Shown: piece by piece, positions 59,901-64,000 of the stretch
Position numbering within the stretch: position 1 is the stretch's first letter
Layout: every line of letters starts with the position of its first letter
DNA from: Acanthamoeba castellanii str. Neff
Taxonomy: Eukaryota > Discosea > Longamoebia > Acanthamoebidae
Direction of reading: 5' to 3'
Assembly (NCBI RefSeq): GCF_000313135.1
Contig: NW_004457712.1
Span: forward strand, 1,080,209 to 1,144,208
Length of the DNA: 64,000 bases
Position numbers and translations under genes: made by a program
The notes under the pieces: model-generated
Told to the model about the DNA's origin: nothing
What the model saw: only the letters and a program-made list of their open reading frames with translations
The model's database searches: none

Positions 59901-62098
59901 GGTCGGGCAACGGCAGCTGCGAGCGCGAGAACATCGTGCGCGCCTGCTCACCTGCACGACACACGACACACGACACGACACACACGACACACACCAAACA
60001 CGTCGTCAGCAGGCAATGTTAAGGCAGCGGTCGTGGTGGCGCAGGCAGAGATTAAGGTGGCGGTCGCGGTGGTGGATCACGTGGTCGTGTCGTGTGCGGC
60101 TCGCCTGTCGTCCGTGTGTCGTGTGTCGTGTGTCGAGTGTCGTGTGCCGTGTGCCGTGTGCCGTGTGCCGTGTGTCGTGTGTCGTGTGTCGTGTGTCGTG
60201 TGTCGTGTGTCGTGTGTCGTGTGTCGTGTGTACCTGACACATAGCCGTCCTTGTCGTCGTCGGCCTTGAAGAAGACGTCCTCGTACTTGCCGCGCTCGTC
60301 GGCGGTCATGACCCATTGCTGCACACCGTTGCGTCAGTCCAACGTCGTCTCTCACATCGGAATGTGTGGAATGGAACACACTCGGCACACACACACACAC
60401 AGGTGGGAAGCGCCCACAACTGCGCACCTCTTCGTCGGCGCTGTGCGGGTCGGAATGCGGCTGCGGCGAGTGCGGCACCTGTGCCGGCACGGGCGCTGGA
60501 GCCGGCGACGCCAGCGGGGACTGCGGCGGCTGCTGCTGTGTGTGCTGCGGCTGCTGCTGGAGCGGATTCTGGGAATGCGGCTGGGGCTGCGCCTGGTGGT
60601 GCTGCGGGTGGCCTCCGTCGGACGTGGGAGCGAGCAGGCTGGGCGGGAGCACCGGCGGGAGCACTCTTCCCTGAAGAACGAAGAGGAAGCGAAGGCAGTC
60701 GACAAGTCAGTGAAGCACAGCCAACAAAATAATAAAATCAATATTAGAATAAGTAAAACACAAAATATACATATACAGACATATATAAATATATATAAAT
60801 ACATATAACAATAAATGAAAGAAAGCGCTAGTGCGGTGTAGCGTGCCTTGAGGCGGGCGTTGATGAGGTACATGGCGATGATGAACTCTTCCATGTCCAG
60901 CTTGTGGTCCTGGCCCACATCGGACAGCGCCCTGGTGTGACGTCAAGTCAGAATCGGCCCATCACACGCATCGAATGTCGCGTCGAGTTGTGTGTCGCCT
61001 TGTGCGCCGTGTGTCGTGTTGTGTGTCGTGCGTGTGGTGTGTGTGTCGTGTGTGTGTGTGTGTGTGTGTTTTCAGCGGGGAGGGCTGCGGACCAGATGCG
61101 TCCGAGGTCCTCCATGTCGAGGCCGGAGCGGGAGAAGAGCTGCCGCGCCTGCGGACCCGTCACGAAGCCGTCCTTGTCGTCGTCGGCCTTCTCGAAGATC
61201 TCTGCAAACTTGCCGCGCTCCGTCGGCGTGATGCTCCACTCCTGCAGCAGCAGAGAACGTTGGTCGTCCATCTAACGACCGCCATGCCATACACGACACA
61301 ACACACACGCACGACACGCACACAACACACAACACACGACACGCACACCACACGCATACACGCATACACGACACACGACACACACGGACACGAGAGGGAA
61401 GGCAAGAGCGCACGTCGGTGGCTGAGGACGGCATTGAGTCGAGCCTGGCGCCCTGCGACAGCGGTGGCGTGGGCGTGCCCGCAGAGGGAGCTGGCGAAGG
61501 CGACGCCTGATGTCCGCCCGCCACGTTGAACTCTGGAGCACACAAATATTAAATTATATATATATATATGTGAATAAATAAATAGGGCAAGCAAACACAT
61601 ACATACATAAATAAATACAAATGGAAAGATAAAGAATAAAATAAAAGTGTAAAATGATGGGAGAGCAAGGCGTACGGGGCGCGGTGAGGGGAGAGGCGTC
61701 TTGGATGGAAAGGGGGCGGGAGAGACGGGCCAGAGCGACCAGACGTAGCGCGAGGAAGAACTCCTCCTTGGACAGGAATCCTCGCCTCTCGCCATCCGAG
61801 AGACGCCACACCTACGAACCGAGTAGTAGAGACTCAATGATGAATAAACCTTCGAAAGCAATCATTCACACATGCACAACAACAACAAGAAGATGGCTTT
61901 TTGAGGAGGAGTGGTTGATCTCCAGATTGGGGGGGGGGTAACCTCGCTCAAAGTGGTTTTGTCGAGGCCCAGGGTGAGGAACCACGCCGCGTCAGCCGAT
62001 CCTATCACGCCATCTTTATCGCCATCGGCGCTGAGGAAGAGCGCCTCGTAGCGGGACCTTTCGGCTCCATTCAGCGAGACCAATCCGCCTGCGCTCAT
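56937..62098 (-). CDS. Triple EH-domain endocytic scaffold (EPS15/Ede1 type)
   Basis: Clathrin-coat scaffold. EH1 has FLSADGDKDGVIGSADAAWF (about 62035) and VWRLSDGERRGFLSKEEFFL. EH2 has EIFEKADDDKDGFVTGPQAR (about 61195), LGRIWSA and DQDHKLDMEEFIIAMYLINA-type text (VGQDHKLDMEEF, about 60905). EH3 has VFFKADDDKDGYVSGEQAR (about 60265), IWSLADYGKDHRLDKDEFII and AMYFINARLK. Pro/Gln/His-rich linkers follow. A coiled coil comes next (KARIDEVKNLAQQQYKINDE, about 58890; LKKAEKEAKQKKKAAAKEEK, about 58330; VDEVAALESAVAAQQQAVDD). Then come a poly-Gln block (57690-57790) and a C-terminal tail with DPFGGADFF and DPFAAF, the DPF type that binds AP-2 ear domains. ATG 62098 starts MSAGGLVSLNG. About fifteen introns are present, two with long TGTCGTG-type heptamer arrays. 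Confidence 0.92.
57873..57933. repeat. GTGTGCC heptamer array in an EH-gene intron
   Basis: About eight perfect copies. Confidence 0.9.
60112..60231. repeat. GTGTGTC/GTGTGCC heptamer array in an EH-gene intron
   Basis: About 17 copies; a block of GTGTGCC units is flanked by GTGTGTC units. Confidence 0.9.
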
Positions 62099-62239
62099 CT
62101 CACGGGGGCGTGGAAAAAATAAACAAACCGAATTTTTCTCTTGTTTTGGAATAAATAAAAAAATGAGGAGAATTCGAAAAAGGAAAAAGAGATACCAACT
62201 TTGATCTCTACACTCTAATCCTCACGACTCAATGTAGCA

Positions 62240-63060
62240 ATGCGTAGTGACGTTGCTGACTTCTCCTTGCGATTCTGTGGTGGCCACGATGTTCTGGTCG
62301 AAGGGGCAGGTGGGCTCCAGCCTATCCGGGAGACAAAGAGACAATGGCACGCTCGTCTCACAAGGGAGGGACGTCAAGGACAACTATCCGCGTGTGTCGC
62401 CGAATTGTAGTGCTTGCGTGTTTGTTTACGTTCTTACCTGGGGTGTATACAAGAGAGAAGAATCTCAACGACAGAATGGTGAGGCGCTTGCAGACGTGGA
62501 ACAACAAGCCCCTGCTCCACCATGCCGAGGTGCGACACCTCTGCCTCTTCTTGGCCAAAGTTGATCTCATCACTTACTGGTGGAGCAAGAGTTTAAAATC
62601 TCTACCTCAACAGTGTGTAAACTCTGACCCCCACTTCTACTCTCCACATAGGCCACAGATGTGCATGTTGATGCCGCACTCTGCTGCTCCCATGCACCCT
62701 CCCATTATTGTAGATTCATGTGTGCTCCCTGCAATTTAGATATTTACAGTCTACAGGTGGGAAGGGCCAGAAAACACAATGGTGCGTGATTGCTCTCTCA
62801 AATGCTCTCTCTCTCTCTATCCCTTTCTTTGACCCTTTTGCCACGTGATATGTACTCACACACATCTCTCTGTGTCTTGATTGTGAGCACCTGAAGCTGC
62901 TGCACATTCATCATCGGAATGCCCTCAACCGACCCGACCTCTTCAAGCTGCTCCACTCCTCTACAATCGTGTTTGCAAGTGGTGCCAAGCAGCTCCCGGA
63001 ACAAGCGCGGCCTTCTTCTGCCACAACACCTCCAACGACACGACACTACACGAAGTTCAC
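62240..63060 (+). other. Possible small or decaying gene, leucine-rich-like segments
   Basis: Several separate open pieces are flanked by plausible splice sites. ATG 62240 starts MRSDVADFSLRFCGGHDVLV and runs 57 codons. Near 62465 a frame reads RLQTWNNKPLLHHAEVRHLC. A 62651-62755 piece bounded by CATAG and CAG/GTGGGA reads ATDVHVDAALCCSHAPSH. A piece after TTGTGAG at 62888 reads LKLLHIHHRNALNRPDLFKL. The last two have leucine spacing like a leucine-rich repeat. I cannot assemble one continuous product, and no family is recognised. It may be a pseudogene. Confidence 0.25.
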
Positions 63061-63269
63061 AAATATATGTGAGATGCAGTTGAAAACAGCTAACGATGCG
63101 ATGCGGGGAAGGTACCGATGTAAACGTCAACGAGGAAAAGATATGTGTCACAGAGTAAACGGAGAAAAGCATCTTGTACTGCGTGCCGCCAACGAGCGTG
63201 AAGTACCACTTTCACGCCTATGTCCGTTCAGTTCATTCTTGTCGTGTCGTGTCGTGTTGCGGCGCGTCG

Positions 63270-63560
63270 CGCGTGCGCCTTGATGCAGGCCGCGAGATTG
63301 GGCGGGGAGTTAGCAGCAGCACCTCTTCTTGGAGAGGGTCGGGCAGAAGGTGGTCCGTGAGGAGGAACTGGATGATGAGCTTGTGCGCGGCCTCGGGTGC
63401 AGGAGGAGGGCCGTCTGGTTCGCCGGCGAAGAGCGGGGCTTCGTCAGGCGGAGCAGCCTCCGCAGAGGGTCGCCGAAGAAGCCCACCACGTGCTGCAACC
63501 AGTTAAGCAGCAGTCCGCACTGCACCGCCCCCTGCATCGTGATCGATTGCACCTCCTCGT
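63270..63560 (-). other. Unresolved coding-like stretch
   Basis: The minus strand has two overlapping open frames with protein-like text: MQGAVQCGLLLNWLQHVVGF (about 63537), and in another frame EAAHKLIIQFLLTDHLLPDP, then LQEEVLLLTPR (about 63400-63310). No obvious intron joins them in frame. It could be the end of a gene or a decayed exon. Confidence 0.25.
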
Positions 63561-63629
63561 TACTGCCATCTTATTGTTATAATTTATATAAATATAAACG
63601 AATAATAAATAGGAACACCTACACGGAAC

Positions 63630-63691
63630 GATCACTAATTATAATTCTGTTTGAGAGGTTGATCACTAATTATAATTCTGTTTGAGAGGTT
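63630..63691. repeat. Perfect 31-bp tandem duplication
   Basis: Two identical copies of a 31-bp AT-rich unit (GATCACTAATTATAATTCTG onward) that abut the EH pseudogene fragment. Confidence 0.95.
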
Positions 63692-63905
63692 GATCCAGAT
63701 GGGGGGGGGTAATCTCGCTCAATGTGGTTTTGTCGAGGCCCAGGGTGAGGAACCACGCCGCGTCGGCCGGTCCTATCGCGCCGTCTTTATCGCCATCTTT
63801 CGGGCGTGAAACGGTATTATTCTCTTTGTCTTTTAATCAAAGAAGACAAAATAGGAGAACTCGAAAATGGAAAAAGCGACTCAGCCTTATCTCTTTGCCC
63901 TCGGC
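63651..63905 (-). pseudogene. Truncated duplicate of the 5' end of the EH-domain scaffold gene
   Basis: This stretch matches the EH gene from about 61892 to 62195. The shared part covers the poly-G run in intron 1, the exon-1 piece for DGDKDG-IG-ADAAWFLTLG, and upstream DNA (GGAGAACTCGAAAATGG here, GGAGAATTCGAAAAAGG at the source). About 80 bases of exon 1, with the start codon, are missing (junction at 63800). The splice donor GAG/GTTACC is changed to GAG/ATTACC. Substitutions such as V to A and S to P are present. Loss of start and donor makes it a pseudogene fragment. Confidence 0.8.
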
Positions 63906-63918
63906 CCTCGAATCCCCC

Positions 63919-63972
63919 ATGGGTTGCCGCCGCAAGACCGTACCAGCCCTCCGGACGATAGCAGCGCCCTTG
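63919..63972 (+). other. Possible first exon running off the window
   Basis: ATG 63919 opens MGCRRKTVPALRTIAAPL and is followed directly by a donor-like GTACGC at 63973. It is basic and Ala/Leu-rich, like an organelle-targeting start. Only about 30 bases remain before the edge, so this cannot be tested here. Confidence 0.2.
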
Positions 63973-64000
63973 GTACGCATTACTCTCCCCTCCCCATTTT

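Overview
This is a gene-dense, GC-rich stretch of protist nuclear DNA. The genes carry many short GT-AG introns. Introns and spacers are full of microsatellites (CA/TG, CACGACA-type heptamers, CAG, CAT). The homologues are a C2/EF-hand phosphatidylserine decarboxylase, a GPC1 acyltransferase, PARN, a homeobox protein, a PPR protein and a tandem calponin-homology protein. Together with the compact layout they suggest a free-living amoebozoan, most like Acanthamoeba; that assignment is inference. I saw no prokaryotic operons, rRNA, tRNA or CRISPR arrays.

Layout. 1-7.3 kb (+): a PSD2-like phosphatidylserine decarboxylase, then ethanolamine-phosphate cytidylyltransferase, so both routes to phosphatidylethanolamine lie side by side. 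7.6-9.1 kb (-): a nitrobindin-rhodanese fusion. 9.7-12.2 kb (+): a low-complexity protein ending in an Hsp20-like domain. 12.4-22.3 kb (-): a very large tandem-CH protein whose tail contains an apparently undescribed repeat. 22.7-29 kb: AP-1 sigma (-), a COPI-associated/Tvp15-like membrane protein (+), a homeobox protein (+) and ARL5 (-). 29-33 kb: PARN (-) head-to-head with OSTC (+). 33-42 kb: BMS1 (+) and a proline-rich ankyrin/coiled-coil protein (+). 42-48 kb: secreted alpha-amylase (-) and glycerophosphocholine acyltransferase (+). 48-57 kb: secretory FKBP (-), HGSNAT-type acetyltransferase (-) head-to-head with arylamine N-acetyltransferase (+), Sm D1 (-), an unknown protein (+) and a PPR protein (+). 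57-62 kb (-): a triple-EH endocytic scaffold of the EPS15/Ede1 type. 62-64 kb: unresolved coding-like segments and a broken duplicate of the 5' end of the EH gene.

Genes mostly alternate as divergent pairs, with about 90-560 bp between start codons, and convergent pairs. Two themes recur. One is phospholipid metabolism (PSD, PCYT2, GPC1). The other is vesicle traffic and actin (AP-1 sigma, ARL5, Tvp15-like, EH scaffold, CH protein). Gene spans below run from the chosen start codon to the stop and include introns. Splice sites were read by eye and are not supported by transcripts.
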